A stretch of 64,000 bases of DNA from Salipiger mucosus DSM 16094. GTDB taxonomy: Bacteria; Pseudomonadota; Alphaproteobacteria; Rhodobacterales; Rhodobacteraceae. Position 1 is the first letter of the stretch. Each line of letters begins with the position of its first letter. Of the stretch, positions 36,687 to 46,666 are shown one piece after another. The notes beneath the pieces are model-generated. The model was not told the DNA's origin and did not search any database. It worked only from the letters and a program-made list of their open reading frames with translations. Both the position numbers and the translations under genes were made by a program. The stretch lies in assembly GCF_000442255.1 (NCBI RefSeq), contig NZ_KE557274.1, positions 286,585-350,584 on the forward strand. The letters are read 5' to 3'.

Positions 36687-37319
36687 ATGTCCAAGATCCA
36701 GCTCCCCGTCACCCAGCCGAAGCGGTGCCCCTGGAACCGCGGTAGGCTCGTCGGTCAGAAACGCCCGCTGTTGCCGAAGCAGGTTTGGGCGATCCGCGCG
36801 CGCCTCGAACTCGCGGGAAACCTGCGCGACCTGGCGCTGTTCAACCTGGCCATCGACAGCAAGCTGCGCGGCTGTGACCTCGTCAGGCTCAAGGTCGCCG
36901 ATCTCGTCGTCGGCGGCTGCGTTCGCGAACGCGTCTCCGTCATCCAGAGCAAGACCCAGCGCCCCGTTCAGTTCGAAGTCACGGAAAACACTCGTGCGTC
37001 GATCTCGGCTTGGGTGGCGCGGCCCGAGATGATCGGCTGCGCCTTCCTGTTCCCGAGCCGGTTTCACGACAGACCGCACATCTCGACGCAGCAGTACGCG
37101 CGGCTCGCTCGGGAGTGGGTGACGGCGATCGGTCTCGAGCCGAGCGGCTACGGCACGCACTCGCTGAGGCGCACCAAGGCGGCGCAGATCTACCGCAAAA
37201 CAGGCAATCTTCGCGCGGTCCAGCTCCTGCTTGGTCACACGAAGGTGGATAGCACAGTCCGGTATCTGGGCGTCGAACTTGAGGATGCCCTGAGCATCGC
37301 CGAGTCGGTCGACATCTGA
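36687..37319 (+). CDS. Tyrosine recombinase/integrase, short form
   Basis: A 210-residue recombinase starting MSKIQLPVTQPKR. Catalytic residues are visible: R61 (KLRGCDLVRL), H158 and R161 (THSLRR), H184 (LLGH) and Y193 (VRYLG). The arm-binding domain is minimal, so it is a stripped-down integrase of a kind seen singly on plasmids and islands of Alphaproteobacteria. It may move the island or resolve multimers; no attachment sites were identified beside it. Confidence 0.9.
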   Translation: MSKIQLPVTQPKRCPWNRGRLVGQKRPLLPKQVWAIRARLELAGNLRDLALFNLAIDSKLRGCDLVRLKVADLVVGGCVRERVSVIQSKTQRPVQFEVTENTRASISAWVARPEMIGCAFLFPSRFHDRPHISTQQYARLAREWVTAIGLEPSGYGTHSLRRTKAAQIYRKTGNLRAVQLLLGHTKVDSTVRYLGVELEDALSIAESVDI

Positions 37320-37515
37320 TAATCTCGGCGAACAGCGAATGCCGTTCGCCATCCGTGACCGGACGCGCCGCAGCGGACCCACCAACGCTGGCTCAGAACC
37401 CTTTCACGACCTTCGCACTACGCGCAATGGGAGCGACTGCCAGATCTTCCCGGCCCGCTGCATGTGATGCAGTAACGTGTTGCCGGCGGCTGTAAGGTTG
37501 GCGTGAAGAGCACCT

Positions 37516-38679
37516 TCAAGAAGCTGCCGGTTGCGGCGTGTCATGCCGCACCTCCCAGGAGAGCGCCGCGCCGGCGAAGAGGGCAAAGGCAGCCACGAGG
37601 AGCGAGATGTCGAAGGAAGCAGTGAGGGAGTAGAGTTCGTCCGCGATCAATGGTCCGATGATCTGCCCGGAGCCATATGAGGCGGTCATGATCGCGAGCA
37701 TGTTGAACCGGACCCTGTGCGCCAGATGGCGCCCGGCCGGCATCGCAATGGTCACGACGCCCATGAAGGTGCCCCCCACGAAAACGGCACTGGCGAGATA
37801 GGCGATCGGCAGGTGCAAAAGCGGCAGGCCCACGCCGAGCGCCTGGCAGCTCAAGTTGAGGGCGAGACTCCGCGAGGTTCCAAGCCGCAGGTGCAATCTG
37901 TGCCACAAGAAGCATGAGGGCGCCGCCGCGAGGCCGAAAAGAGCCCAGGCCTGGACCGGCCCGATCGCCGGGAACGCCGTCTTCACCAGAAGCGGTAGGT
38001 AGGTCGCCGTGATGATGTAGCCCAGCCCCGCAAGACCGTAGACGAGGATTAACCGCCAAGGACCGAGAGACGTCCCTTGCCGCCCAGACAGGGCCTGCTC
38101 GGGCCGTGTCATTTGGGTGCGCCTCCGGTCACCTGCCTGCATGACGAGCGCCGACACCAGAAGGGCAGCGCAGATCCCTGCCAGGCCAAACCAGATCGTG
38201 CGACTGCCCAGCTCGGCCACGCTTCCGAGCGCAATCGCCTCTGCCGATATCAGAATGCCAAGTCCGACCCCGGCGTAGAGCGTGGGCGCCGCGTGATGCT
38301 GGTGCCGGTCATGAATGAGCCAGTGAGACGCCGCGACCATGGCGATCGCGCTGAACGCACCGGAGATGCCACGCACGGCGATGATAGCCCATGAGGGCAA
38401 ATCGAAGCCCAGGGCCGCAAGGGTGAGCATGGTGGCGACCCCAGCCAGTTGGCAGAGGACCCTGCTTGACAGGGGCAATCTCACCGAAGCCAGCAGAGCT
38501 CCGACAAGATACCCTGCGTAGTTGGCCGAGGCCGCGTAGGACCCGCCGGAAACCGAAAGCTGGCCCTCGTCGATCATCAGCGGATAGAGGCCCGTGAACG
38601 CAAATCGTCCGACCCCCATGCCAACGACCAGGACAAGCGATGCCGCGATGGTCGCGGCGAGGTCGCGGTCACCTTGCAT
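37516..38679 (-). CDS. YbfB/YjiJ-type major facilitator transporter
   Basis: A 387-residue, twelve-helix MFS protein. The signature start LVLVVGMGVGRFAFTGLYPLM and SYAASANYAGYLVGALLAS mark the YbfB/YjiJ family. Conserved Gly-rich helices follow (GVGLGILISAEAI, ASYGSGQIIGPLIADEL). The substrate is unknown. It begins inside the 3' end of the LysR gene (the ATG at 38679 overlaps by 11 bases; an ATG at 38694 is an alternative), so it is cotranscribed with that regulator. Confidence 0.88.
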   Translation of the reverse strand: MQGDRDLAATIAASLVLVVGMGVGRFAFTGLYPLMIDEGQLSVSGGSYAASANYAGYLVGALLASVRLPLSSRVLCQLAGVATMLTLAALGFDLPSWAIIAVRGISGAFSAIAMVAASHWLIHDRHQHHAAPTLYAGVGLGILISAEAIALGSVAELGSRTIWFGLAGICAALLVSALVMQAGDRRRTQMTRPEQALSGRQGTSLGPWRLILVYGLAGLGYIITATYLPLLVKTAFPAIGPVQAWALFGLAAAPSCFLWHRLHLRLGTSRSLALNLSCQALGVGLPLLHLPIAYLASAVFVGGTFMGVVTIAMPAGRHLAHRVRFNMLAIMTASYGSGQIIGPLIADELYSLTASFDISLLVAAFALFAGAALSWEVRHDTPQPAAS

Positions 38680-39562
38680 GACCGCGCTCCGCATGCAGGT
38701 TCGTTGCCTCGGCTACGCATTCGCGAAAGGCGTTGAACGCCGCCGTGTCGAACCCGGCGCGACACGCCAGATAGGTCACGACCTGCATCAGCGGCATTTC
38801 CCGCACCGCGCCCGGCGGGCCCATGAGGGCCACGACGCTCCGCGGCATGATACTGATGCAGGCACCGGCGGCGGTGCAGCCAAACATCGCATGGTAAGAG
38901 GGCACCTCCTGCACCTTCGGCGCGGGGCCGCCCTCCGCAAGAAGCCAGTCTTCGGACAGCTTCCGATAAGTGCAGCCGGGGGCGAAGGCCGCAAGCGATC
39001 GCAGCCGCAGGTCCGACGCAGTCTGAACCTCTGGATGGTCCGAGGGCAGCAACAGCACGAGTTCTTCGCGGAACAGCGGTAGCAGCTCGAGGTCGTCTGC
39101 CTGGGCAGGGTCTTCGTCACTGGGAAAGGCAACCAGGGCGCAGTCGATCCGACGGGCCCGGAGCGCATTCAGAAGTGGGCCGCTCGGCGCGGAAGTCAGC
39201 TCGAGGGTCACCTCAGGCCAATCGCGGCTGAACCTTGCAAGTGGGCCGGCCAGCCGACTGGCGATGGTGCTCTCCATCGACCCGATCCGAAGCGTGCCGC
39301 GCGGGCTGGACGGGTCCAGGCGCTGCTGGGCCTCGTCGGCCAGGTTCAGGATGCGCTCGGCATAGTCCAGGAAGGTCTGACCCTCTTCAGTCAGGGTCAT
39401 GCGCTTGCGGTGTCGGTGAAAGAGTTGGGTGCCCAACTCGGCCTCCAGCTGCTGGATGCGGGTGGTCACATTGGACGGAGCGCGCCCCAGAAGTTCGGCC
39501 GCGCGGGTCACGCCTTCCTCCCTGACGACGGCACGAAAGACGGCGAGTGTTGCAAGATCCAT
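38669..39562 (-). CDS. LysR-family regulator
   Basis: A 297-residue LysR protein starting MDLATLAVFRAVVREEG at 39562. HTH: VTRAAELLGRAPSNVTTRIQQLE. The effector domain starts near 90 (LRIGSMESTIASRLAGPL). It is cotranscribed with the MFS exporter and diverges from the nitronate monooxygenase at 39681, so it likely controls both. Confidence 0.92.
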   Translation of the reverse strand: MDLATLAVFRAVVREEGVTRAAELLGRAPSNVTTRIQQLEAELGTQLFHRHRKRMTLTEEGQTFLDYAERILNLADEAQQRLDPSSPRGTLRIGSMESTIASRLAGPLARFSRDWPEVTLELTSAPSGPLLNALRARRIDCALVAFPSDEDPAQADDLELLPLFREELVLLLPSDHPEVQTASDLRLRSLAAFAPGCTYRKLSEDWLLAEGGPAPKVQEVPSYHAMFGCTAAGACISIMPRSVVALMGPPGAVREMPLMQVVTYLACRAGFDTAAFNAFRECVAEATNLHAERGHAR

Positions 39563-39680
39563 GTCGATCTCCTTCCGGAAATGGCTGGCGCAAATCATTC
39601 TGTATGTGATAATGATCGTCAAACATGATTCCTGATGAGGAAACAAAGTGAGCGTAGATCATCGACGGAAAGGACCTCCC

Positions 39681-40733
39681 ATGCTGGACAAACTCGGCAT
39701 CTCTCTCCCGATCCTCCAGGCGCCGATGGCAGGGGTCTCGACGCCGGAGCTCGCCGCCGCGGTCTCGAATGCGGGTGGCCTGGGCGCGATCGGCATCGGC
39801 GCCTCCGGTGTGGAAGAGGCCTCCCGGATGATCGCGGAAACCCGTCAGCGCACCGATCGACCGTTCAACGTCAACGTTTTCACCCATGCGACGCCGCAGG
39901 CCGATCTTGAGTGCGAACGCGCTTGGCTGGAGTCCCTGCGGCCGCTCTTCGCGGAATTCGATGCCGAACCGCCGACAAGACTGCGGACAATCTACCAGAG
40001 CTTCAATGATGCCCCCGACATGCTGGAACTTCTTCTGGAGATGCGCCCGGCAGTGGTCAGTTTCCACTTCGGCCTGCCCTTCGACGAGGCGATCACGTCC
40101 CTCCATGACGCCGGGATCACGCTTCTGGCAACCGCGACGAACCTCGAGGAGGCACGGTCGATCGCTGATGCGGGAATCGACGGCGTTGTCGCACAAGGCA
40201 TCGAAGCCGGCGGCCACCGCGGCGTTTTCGACCATACGGTTTCCGATCCGCACCTTGGCGCTCTCGCGCTGACGCGCCTGCTGGCTACCGAGATCGAGCT
40301 TCCGATCATCGCCGCAGGCGGCATCATGGACGGCGCCAGCATCGGGGCCGCGTTGGATCTCGGCGCAGCCGCTGCACAGCTCGGAACGGCGTTCATAGAT
40401 TGTCCGGAATCCAGTGCCGATACGGCCTACAGAGAGGCGCTGCACGGGCCGGGGGCCGACAGTACGCGTCTGACATCCGTGATCTCGGGGCGACCCGCTC
40501 GCGCTTTGGACAGCCGCTTCACGCGCGCCGAAGGTCGTCATCTGACAGGCCGGCCGCCAGCCTATCCGATGGCTTACGACGCGGGAAAGGCCCTGCACCG
40601 CGCCGCGAAAGAGAAGGGCGAGCATGGGTTTGGGGCCCACTGGGCCGGCCAGGGGGCCCCGCTCGCCCGCTCGCTGCCTGCCGCCGAGCTGGTTGCCGCT
40701 CTAACACAAGAACTGCACAGTGCGACTCACTAG
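39681..40733 (+). CDS. Nitronate monooxygenase (2-nitropropane dioxygenase family)
   Basis: A 350-residue FMN-dependent TIM-barrel enzyme. The start at 39681 has an AAGGA site. Motifs: [27 protein letters not shown] at the N-terminus, [13 protein letters not shown] (FMN phosphate and catalytic His region) and [32 protein letters not shown]. It oxidises nitronates such as propionate-3-nitronate to nitrite and aldehyde, a detoxification step. It diverges from a LysR gene. Confidence 0.93.
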   Translation: MLDKLGISLPILQAPMAGVSTPELAAAVSNAGGLGAIGIGASGVEEASRMIAETRQRTDRPFNVNVFTHATPQADLECERAWLESLRPLFAEFDAEPPTRLRTIYQSFNDAPDMLELLLEMRPAVVSFHFGLPFDEAITSLHDAGITLLATATNLEEARSIADAGIDGVVAQGIEAGGHRGVFDHTVSDPHLGALALTRLLATEIELPIIAAGGIMDGASIGAALDLGAAAAQLGTAFIDCPESSADTAYREALHGPGADSTRLTSVISGRPARALDSRFTRAEGRHLTGRPPAYPMAYDAGKALHRAAKEKGEHGFGAHWAGQGAPLARSLPAAELVAALTQELHSATH

Positions 40734-40946
40734 GCGCAAACTCGGCCTGACAAGTGCGTCCCTTAAGAAAGTAGTCACAGTGGCCTTCGACCAGAGTCGG
40801 CAAAGTCCGCGATCCGGCCGTGAAGCAGGCAGCGGCGGACGGCCGCAAGGAACCCTTCTTGCTCCTTCGTCGAGATGCAGCGAATGTCGGTGCTAAAGAA
40901 CATTTCATTGTATGAGGTTCAATAGATAGACCATGCGTGCTTCATA

Positions 40947-41870
40947 ATGGCCCAATTCAACCCTACACATTTCTGGCCACGCGAGGCCGGGCGCGGCACC
41001 TCCGTGACGCTGCCCGGCCAGCCACGCTCGCCTTTGGTCGATGTGGTTTGCATCAGCGAGGGCATGACCATCGCGCGCAGCCGGTTTTCGCCGGATCAGG
41101 ATCATAACGACGATATCCAGCGACCACCCGGTCAGCTTCTTCTGGCATTCAACCTGACGGGTGAGATGACCATCAGGACGCCGGACGCAGAACATGTCAT
41201 CTCGCGCGGGGCGGGATGGGCCATCAGGCCCGGAGAAGCCGCCTTTCGCCGGATCGTGCCCAAGGGCACCGCCTGCGCGAATATCGTTCTATCGCTTACG
41301 TTGGCGGCGCTTCCGGATCACCTGCGCTCGGCGCTGCAACGGGCATTTCCCCGGTCCGGCGTCTTTCACCGCCTCGGTCTGCCTGTTCCCGGACGGGCCG
41401 ACCTTGCCACATTGTTCGATGGGCTGGACACGCCCTCCGCCCTGATCCGCAAGGAAGGGCAATGCCTTGCATTGATCGGCCATGCCCTGGAAGAGCTGGA
41501 CAAGGACGCGCCCAAAGTTCGGGGCGGCGCGGACCCGAAGCTGCTTGTCGCGCGGGCGCGCTCGATATTGGCTGAACGATTGGGCGAACGAATCGTCCTG
41601 TCCGATCTGGCCCGAAGTCTCGGCGTCAGTCATGTCACTTTGAACCGTGCGTTCCGGCTTGAGACCGGCCGTTCGGTATTCGAGCACCTGCGCGCCATGC
41701 GTCTCGAAAAGGCGGCGCATCTGATTGGCGAAACCGACCGCTCACTCATCAAGATCGCCTTCGAATGCGGCTTTTCCAGCCCGTCCCACCTGAGCAAGGC
41801 CTGGCGCGACCTTCACGGTGCGAGCCCCAGAGCATGGCGAAAATCCCGGCAAAGCGGCCAGCTTTCTTAA
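40947..41870 (+). CDS. AraC-family regulator of the TonB/ABC operon
   Basis: A 307-residue protein with a PchR-like N-terminal sensing domain (1-190) and a C-terminal double HTH: LGERIVLSDLARSLGVSHVTLNRAFRLE, then SLIKIAFECGFSSPSHLSKAWRD. Regulators of this kind respond to siderophores together with iron, but the ligand here is unknown. It is 75 bases upstream of the TonB receptor on the same strand. The AT-rich gap carries AAGAGTTTT and ATAAGTTTT 19 bases apart, possible AraC half-sites. Confidence 0.9.
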   Translation: MAQFNPTHFWPREAGRGTSVTLPGQPRSPLVDVVCISEGMTIARSRFSPDQDHNDDIQRPPGQLLLAFNLTGEMTIRTPDAEHVISRGAGWAIRPGEAAFRRIVPKGTACANIVLSLTLAALPDHLRSALQRAFPRSGVFHRLGLPVPGRADLATLFDGLDTPSALIRKEGQCLALIGHALEELDKDAPKVRGGADPKLLVARARSILAERLGERIVLSDLARSLGVSHVTLNRAFRLETGRSVFEHLRAMRLEKAAHLIGETDRSLIKIAFECGFSSPSHLSKAWRDLHGASPRAWRKSRQSGQLS

Positions 41871-41945
41871 AATACAAGAGTTTTTTAGTAAGATATAAGT
41901 TTTGCGCGACCAGGCGTGGCACATCGCGGAAAAAAGGATTCTGCG

Positions 41946-44009
41946 ATGCCCCGCTCCACCTGTTTGCTAATGGCAATCCTGCCCGCGTTTTGCGCCTTTC
42001 CGGCCCTCGCACAGGAAACGCCCTATGAACTGCCGCCCATCTTTGTGTCGGTTCATCACTGGGACGAGCTGGCCAGCCAGGCCGCGACCAGTGCCACGGT
42101 CCTGACGCCCCAAGACAGGGACGGCACTCCCAAACGCGATCTCCAAGCCATCACCGACCGCAGCGCAAACGTCGTATTCCAGCGCGCCAATTCCGGCGAG
42201 CGTCTGGTGGTGCGCGGCATCTCGGCCTTCGACAATGCGCTGGCCGATCCTGTGGGGTATCGCGTCAACGGCGTGTCGCTGCCGCTGGGCACCCTGCAAT
42301 TGCCGCATTTCTTTGCCGCAGATCAGGTGACGCTGCTGAAAGGTCCGCAGGGCACAACCATCGGGCGCAACAGCGAGGCGGGATTGCTGAGCTACGACAC
42401 GCTTGCACCGGGCAGCCTCGACGGCTGGCAGGCGGAAATCGGCGTGAACGGGTCGGATGCCGGTGCGTCGCCCCTGGGGGCGAATGGGTCGCTGCTCTAC
42501 TCGGGCTGGCTGAACGACGATGTTGCGCTCACCTTTGGGGCCGAGATGGCAGGCGATCAGGGTGTGATCACCGACCCGGCGACGGGTGTGGATGATGGCG
42601 GCAAGAGCGAGCGCCTCACGGCTGTTTTCGGCGTGCAATGGGCGCTTGAGAACGGTGCCAGCCTGCGGCTGACAAGCGTTGCCGAACATGAGGATCTGAA
42701 CAAGGAACAGTTCCGCTATGTCAGCGGGCCGCAGGCGACAGGGCGCTTTCAATCGAGCTACAGCGATCCTTCGTCGGAAACCCGCGACATGAGCGTGACC
42801 GCACTGGAATATTCTCAAAGCTTTGACGGGTTCGACCTGACCGCGATCACCGGATTCACGACTTTCAACCGCGATTTCACCCTCGATTTCGACAGCTCGC
42901 GCCTGCCTCTGGGCGTGACCACGCTCGATCTTGAAGACCGGATGTTGTCGCAGGAAATCCGCCTGACCTCTCCTGAGGGGGCCGGTCCGCTCAAGTGGTC
43001 GGCAGGGGTGCATGTCTACCGACAGAAAACCGACGTGGCGTTCAACCTCGGCGCACTCTCCACCGACCGGCAGACCGAGATCACGCAAAGCGGGATCGGG
43101 CTCTACGGGTTCGGCGAGTATGCGGTGAACGACCGGCTGAGGCTGGGCGCGGGGGTTCGCCTCGACTGGACCGAGAGCGATGCGACCCAGCAACTGACCA
43201 CGATGGCAGGCAGCAGCCGCTATGAGGGCTCGCAAAGCGACCTGACAGTGCTGCCAAAGCTGACCGCCGCCTATGACGTGACACCCGACACCACCCTCTA
43301 CGGAACGCTTGCGCGCGGATATCTGCCCGGCGGTTACAACTACGCCTTCGCCAGTGATGCGGGCAGCCTGACCTATGACCCGGAATACAGCTGGAGCTTC
43401 GAGACCGGCGTGAAGAAGGATTTTGCAAGCGGCGCGGCGTTGCGGCTGGCGGGGTTCTATACCCGGATCGACGACAAGCAGATCGCCGAGACGATTCCGG
43501 GCGCCGCGCAGCGCATCTCGAACGCGGCCGAGGCGGAAACCTACGGGATCGAGGCGGAAGCCAGCGCGCCTCTTGGACAAGGCTGGAGCGTTCGCGCGAC
43601 CGCCGGTTGGCAGAAGGCCCGAGCGACATCCTTCGAGACGACGGTGTTCGATCCGGGAACGGGCGGGCTGCGTCCGGTGGATTACTCGGGCAATGCCCTT
43701 CCGCTGGCCCCCGAGACCACCTACGGGCTTGCGCTTTCCTACGACGGGCGGAATGGCTGGTCCGGTGAAATCGCCCTCAACGGCTCGGGAAACTATTACT
43801 TCGACCCCGGCAACACGATAGAGCAGGACGGCTATCATGCCGTGGATGTCAGCGTCAGCCGCCAGTTCGACAAGGGCAAACTGACGGTTTGGGCAACCAA
43901 CCTCTTCGATGAAGAGTATTACGCAAGCGCCGCAAATACCGTGCGCGGAACGGTGGTCGAGGATGGGGCGGCCCGGCGGTTCGGCGTCAACTATCGCATG
44001 GAGTGGTAG
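41946..44009 (+). CDS. TonB-dependent outer-membrane receptor
   Basis: A 687-residue receptor. The start at 41946 gives a signal MPRSTCLLMAILPAF ending at PALAQET. The TonB-box-like segment is YELPPIFVSV. The plug domain (about 45-160) has SANVVFQRANSGERLVVRGI and VTLLKGPQGTTIGRNSEAG. The barrel runs to a C-terminal aromatic, YRMEW. It imports a chelate or vitamin-sized ligand with TonB energy. The methyltransferase gene starts two bases after its stop, and an ABC importer follows, so the ligand is probably taken through both membranes. Confidence 0.93.
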   Translation: MPRSTCLLMAILPAFCAFPALAQETPYELPPIFVSVHHWDELASQAATSATVLTPQDRDGTPKRDLQAITDRSANVVFQRANSGERLVVRGISAFDNALADPVGYRVNGVSLPLGTLQLPHFFAADQVTLLKGPQGTTIGRNSEAGLLSYDTLAPGSLDGWQAEIGVNGSDAGASPLGANGSLLYSGWLNDDVALTFGAEMAGDQGVITDPATGVDDGGKSERLTAVFGVQWALENGASLRLTSVAEHEDLNKEQFRYVSGPQATGRFQSSYSDPSSETRDMSVTALEYSQSFDGFDLTAITGFTTFNRDFTLDFDSSRLPLGVTTLDLEDRMLSQEIRLTSPEGAGPLKWSAGVHVYRQKTDVAFNLGALSTDRQTEITQSGIGLYGFGEYAVNDRLRLGAGVRLDWTESDATQQLTTMAGSSRYEGSQSDLTVLPKLTAAYDVTPDTTLYGTLARGYLPGGYNYAFASDAGSLTYDPEYSWSFETGVKKDFASGAALRLAGFYTRIDDKQIAETIPGAAQRISNAAEAETYGIEAEASAPLGQGWSVRATAGWQKARATSFETTVFDPGTGGLRPVDYSGNALPLAPETTYGLALSYDGRNGWSGEIALNGSGNYYFDPGNTIEQDGYHAVDVSVSRQFDKGKLTVWATNLFDEEYYASAANTVRGTVVEDGAARRFGVNYRMEW

Positions 44010-44011
44010 GC

Positions 44012-45007
44012 ATGACGCAATCCGAAGGGGCAGCACGGCTCTATACCACAATTGAAGGTCCAATCCGGTTCGCCCTGCTCGACTGGGCGCTTGAAACCGG
44101 TCTGTTCGACCTCTGCGCAGAAGGACGAACCGCAAAGGCCGTCGCAGATGCGAGGGGCCTCGATGCAGGACAGGTCGCCCTCGTCCTGCGGGCACTGGTC
44201 GCAGCCCGGTTTCTGGAGCAGTCGGCAGGCGTGTTTCACACCGCCCCCGACATCCTGCCCTTCGTCGTAGCCGACGGTTCGCGCAACCTGCGGGAAAACC
44301 TGCGGGCGATGGCCGGAATGCGTCATGCCGGTCTGGACGACATCGCGGACCTCCTGCGCCCCGACCGCCCTGCACCCGAGCGCCCGCTTTTCGATGCGAC
44401 CCATTGGGATCGTGCGCATGGGTCGCTGAAGGCGTTTCACCGGGCGGTCGCCGCCGACGCGATGGAGCCCTGTCTGGTGGGCTTGCCCGAATGGACGCGG
44501 GCGGCATCGCTTCTGGAGGTCGGCCCCGGCAGCGCCGTGCTGGCCCGCCGCCTTCTGGCGCGGCGCCCCGAGCTGCACATCACGTTGCTGGATCTTCCGC
44601 CGGTTGCCGACCGCATCCGCGTGGACACTGCCGACCTGCCCGTCGAAGTCGTGGCAGGCAGCTACAACGACACATTGCCCGAGGGGCCATTCGATATCGT
44701 CTGGTGCTCCATGTCGCTCTATTTTCGCGACAACGGTCTGCAACGGCTGATCGAACGGCTAGCGGACCTTCTTGCCCCAAACGGCGTCCTGGTCAGCTTT
44801 CACGAAGCGCTGCACGATGCCCGGACGGGACCGCCCGAGCATGTCATCGGGCGGCTGATGCCCTCGCTGCGGCAAGGGGATGTGTCCTTCGCAGAAGGCG
44901 AGATCGCCGATGCGATGTCGGATGCCGGATTGGCAGACCTTGAAACGCAAACCGTGACGACGGCTTTCGGACGGTTCCGCCTCGACCTCGCGCGGAAAAG
45001 GGATTGA
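44012..45007 (+). CDS. SAM-dependent O-methyltransferase-like enzyme
   Basis: A 331-residue class I methyltransferase. An N-terminal helical dimerisation domain (GPIRFALLDWALETGLFDLCAEG) resembles plant-type or acetylserotonin O-methyltransferases. The SAM site is SLLEVGPGSAVLARRLL near 166-182, followed by LLDLPPV and a PFDIVWCSMSLYF loop. Its place between a receptor and an ABC importer suggests it modifies the imported ligand or a related metabolite. Substrate unknown. Confidence 0.85.
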   Translation: MTQSEGAARLYTTIEGPIRFALLDWALETGLFDLCAEGRTAKAVADARGLDAGQVALVLRALVAARFLEQSAGVFHTAPDILPFVVADGSRNLRENLRAMAGMRHAGLDDIADLLRPDRPAPERPLFDATHWDRAHGSLKAFHRAVAADAMEPCLVGLPEWTRAASLLEVGPGSAVLARRLLARRPELHITLLDLPPVADRIRVDTADLPVEVVAGSYNDTLPEGPFDIVWCSMSLYFRDNGLQRLIERLADLLAPNGVLVSFHEALHDARTGPPEHVIGRLMPSLRQGDVSFAEGEIADAMSDAGLADLETQTVTTAFGRFRLDLARKRD

Positions 45008-45011
45008 TGTC

Positions 45012-45923
45012 ATGCGCCTTTTTGCCCTCCTTCTCATCATCGGCCTGCCAGCCCGTGCCGAGGAAATCGTCCTGTCCGGCCCTCCGACCTGGGAAACCGC
45101 GCCCCTGATCGCACTGGCCGAGGATCAGCCTCTGGCGGATCGCGGGGTCACGTTCACCTTTCGCCCGTGGACCAGCCCGGAGGATTTGCGCACGCGCCTG
45201 ATGGATGAGGCATCGCTCGTGGCCGTGGCACCCAGCCTGACGGCGGCGCTCTGGGAGGCGCGCGGCATCGATTTGCGGGTGTGGAGCGCCACCAGCGCGG
45301 AAGGGGCACTCTGGATCGTCGGACGCGGCCCGGCTGTGGAGAACCCGAGCGATCTTGCCGGGCGCAGCCTTGCCTTGCCGTTCAAGGGCAATCTGCCCGA
45401 TTTGCTGATGCAGCGGCTTGCGTCAGATGCCCCAGATGCCTTCACGCCGACCTATACGGGCAATTACATGGCAACGATGCAGCTGGTTCTGGCCGGTCGC
45501 GCGGAAATTGCCCTGCTGCCCGAGCCCTTGGCGAGCGTTCTCGTCGCGCAGGCGCCGGATATGGCCCGTCTTGCGGATGTCTGCGAGCTGTGGCGCGGGC
45601 AGACCACGCTGGAGGCCTGTCCTCCCGGCGGCGCGGTTGTATCGAACATCCCGGCGGACCGTCCCGATCTGCAAGCCGCCTATGAAGCGGCATTCGCACG
45701 GCTCGCGGCAGCTCCGCAACAGGCCGCGGCCCTGTTGGCCAGCGTCTTTCCCGATCTGCCGGACACGGGCGAAGGTTACGCGGAGATGGCACCGCGAGCC
45801 CTGAGCCTGCCTGAAAATCGCACGGTCCTTGCAGCGTTCTATGCCGAGATTTTCAGCATCGCGCCCGAGGCACTGGGCGGCGAATTGCCCGATGCCGCAT
45901 TCTTCGATCCGGCCAGTGAATGA
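45012..45923 (+). CDS. ABC transporter periplasmic substrate-binding protein (NMT1/SsuA-like)
   Basis: A 303-residue exported protein with signal MRLFALLLIIGLPARA. The binding-protein fold is seen in LVAVAPSLTAALWEARGIDLRV, LAGRSLALPFKGNLPDLLMQRLA and VLAGRAEIALLPEPLASVLV. This is the NMT1/THI5 and SsuA/TauA pattern of proteins that bind small organic ligands. Its ending overlaps the permease start (GTGAATGA region), giving a coupled operon. Confidence 0.88.
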   Translation: MRLFALLLIIGLPARAEEIVLSGPPTWETAPLIALAEDQPLADRGVTFTFRPWTSPEDLRTRLMDEASLVAVAPSLTAALWEARGIDLRVWSATSAEGALWIVGRGPAVENPSDLAGRSLALPFKGNLPDLLMQRLASDAPDAFTPTYTGNYMATMQLVLAGRAEIALLPEPLASVLVAQAPDMARLADVCELWRGQTTLEACPPGGAVVSNIPADRPDLQAAYEAAFARLAAAPQQAAALLASVFPDLPDTGEGYAEMAPRALSLPENRTVLAAFYAEIFSIAPEALGGELPDAAFFDPASE

Positions 45924-46666
45924 CGGCCTGGAAACGGAACTTGCTTGCGTTTGCACTGGGCTGCGGTCTGCTCGTGGGCGCCTGGCAGATCGTCGCATGG
46001 CAAACCCTGCCCGCGCTCCTGCCCGCGCCGATGACGGTCGCATCCGCGACCGTGGCATTGCTGGCCGATCCCGCGTTCTGGAGCGGTGCGCTTGCCCCGA
46101 GCCTTTTGCGCATGGCGGGCGGTCTGTCATTGGCAATCGCCGCCGGCATTCCGCTCGGGATCATCGGCCACCGCTCATGCCGCGTGGCTGCGTTCCTGGC
46201 CCCTTTGCGGCTTCTGCTCATGGGGATACCCGCGCCGATCCTGGTCATTCTCTTCATACTCTGGACGCGTGGCGGCACGTGGACGGTGATCCTGAGCGTC
46301 GCGGCCTTGCTCATGCCCGTCTTTCAGGTCGCGGTTGCCGAAGGTTTGCGCGCCGTCGATCCGCAGATCGACGAAATGGCCCGCCTGTTCCGGGTGCCCC
46401 TGTCCAAGCGGGTACGCCACGTTATCTGGCCCGCGTTCTGGACTGCCCTCGGTCCCGCCCTGCGGATCGGCGTGGCGAACGGGCTGCGCGTGACATTGCT
46501 GACCGAGCTGCTCAGCGGCGCGAACGGGCTCGGCGATGCCGTGCAGACAGCGCAGACCTACCTGCAGACAGATCGCCTTTTCGCGCTGGTGCTGATTATC
46601 CTCGCCCTCGTAGCGGCATTCGACGCCGCATTGGCTCGCCTGCCGGGAACGGGAGGTCGCGCATGA
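45920..46666 (+). CDS. ABC transporter permease (SsuC/TauC-like)
   Basis: A 248-residue permease with about six helices. The EAA-type cytoplasmic loop is present as VAVAEGLRAVDPQIDEMARLFRVPLSKRVRHVIWP. Helices include LSLAIAAGIPLGIIG and LLLMGIPAPILVILFILW. It overlaps the substrate-binding protein gene by four bases and the ATPase gene by four (ATGA). Confidence 0.9.
   Translation: MTAWKRNLLAFALGCGLLVGAWQIVAWQTLPALLPAPMTVASATVALLADPAFWSGALAPSLLRMAGGLSLAIAAGIPLGIIGHRSCRVAAFLAPLRLLLMGIPAPILVILFILWTRGGTWTVILSVAALLMPVFQVAVAEGLRAVDPQIDEMARLFRVPLSKRVRHVIWPAFWTALGPALRIGVANGLRVTLLTELLSGANGLGDAVQTAQTYLQTDRLFALVLIILALVAAFDAALARLPGTGGRA

Noticed and set aside
36645..37319. Treating the tyrosine recombinase as a proven island integrase with attachment sites
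   Set aside because: The recombinase is real, but it lies in the middle of the block and no matching core repeats were seen at the two edges.
37404..37586. A short minus-strand frame after the MFS gene
   Set aside because: It overlaps the MFS 3' end in another frame and shows no family pattern; part of it could be a gene remnant, but the evidence is too thin.
40519..40908. A minus-strand frame opposite the nitronate monooxygenase 3' end
   Set aside because: Low-complexity Arg/Pro/Ala product with no motif; it lies mostly antisense to a well-supported gene.
41967..44507. An 846-codon minus-strand open frame opposite the TonB receptor and methyltransferase
   Set aside because: Long antisense frames are expected in high-GC DNA. 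The plus strand encodes a complete receptor and methyltransferase with motifs; the antisense product has none.
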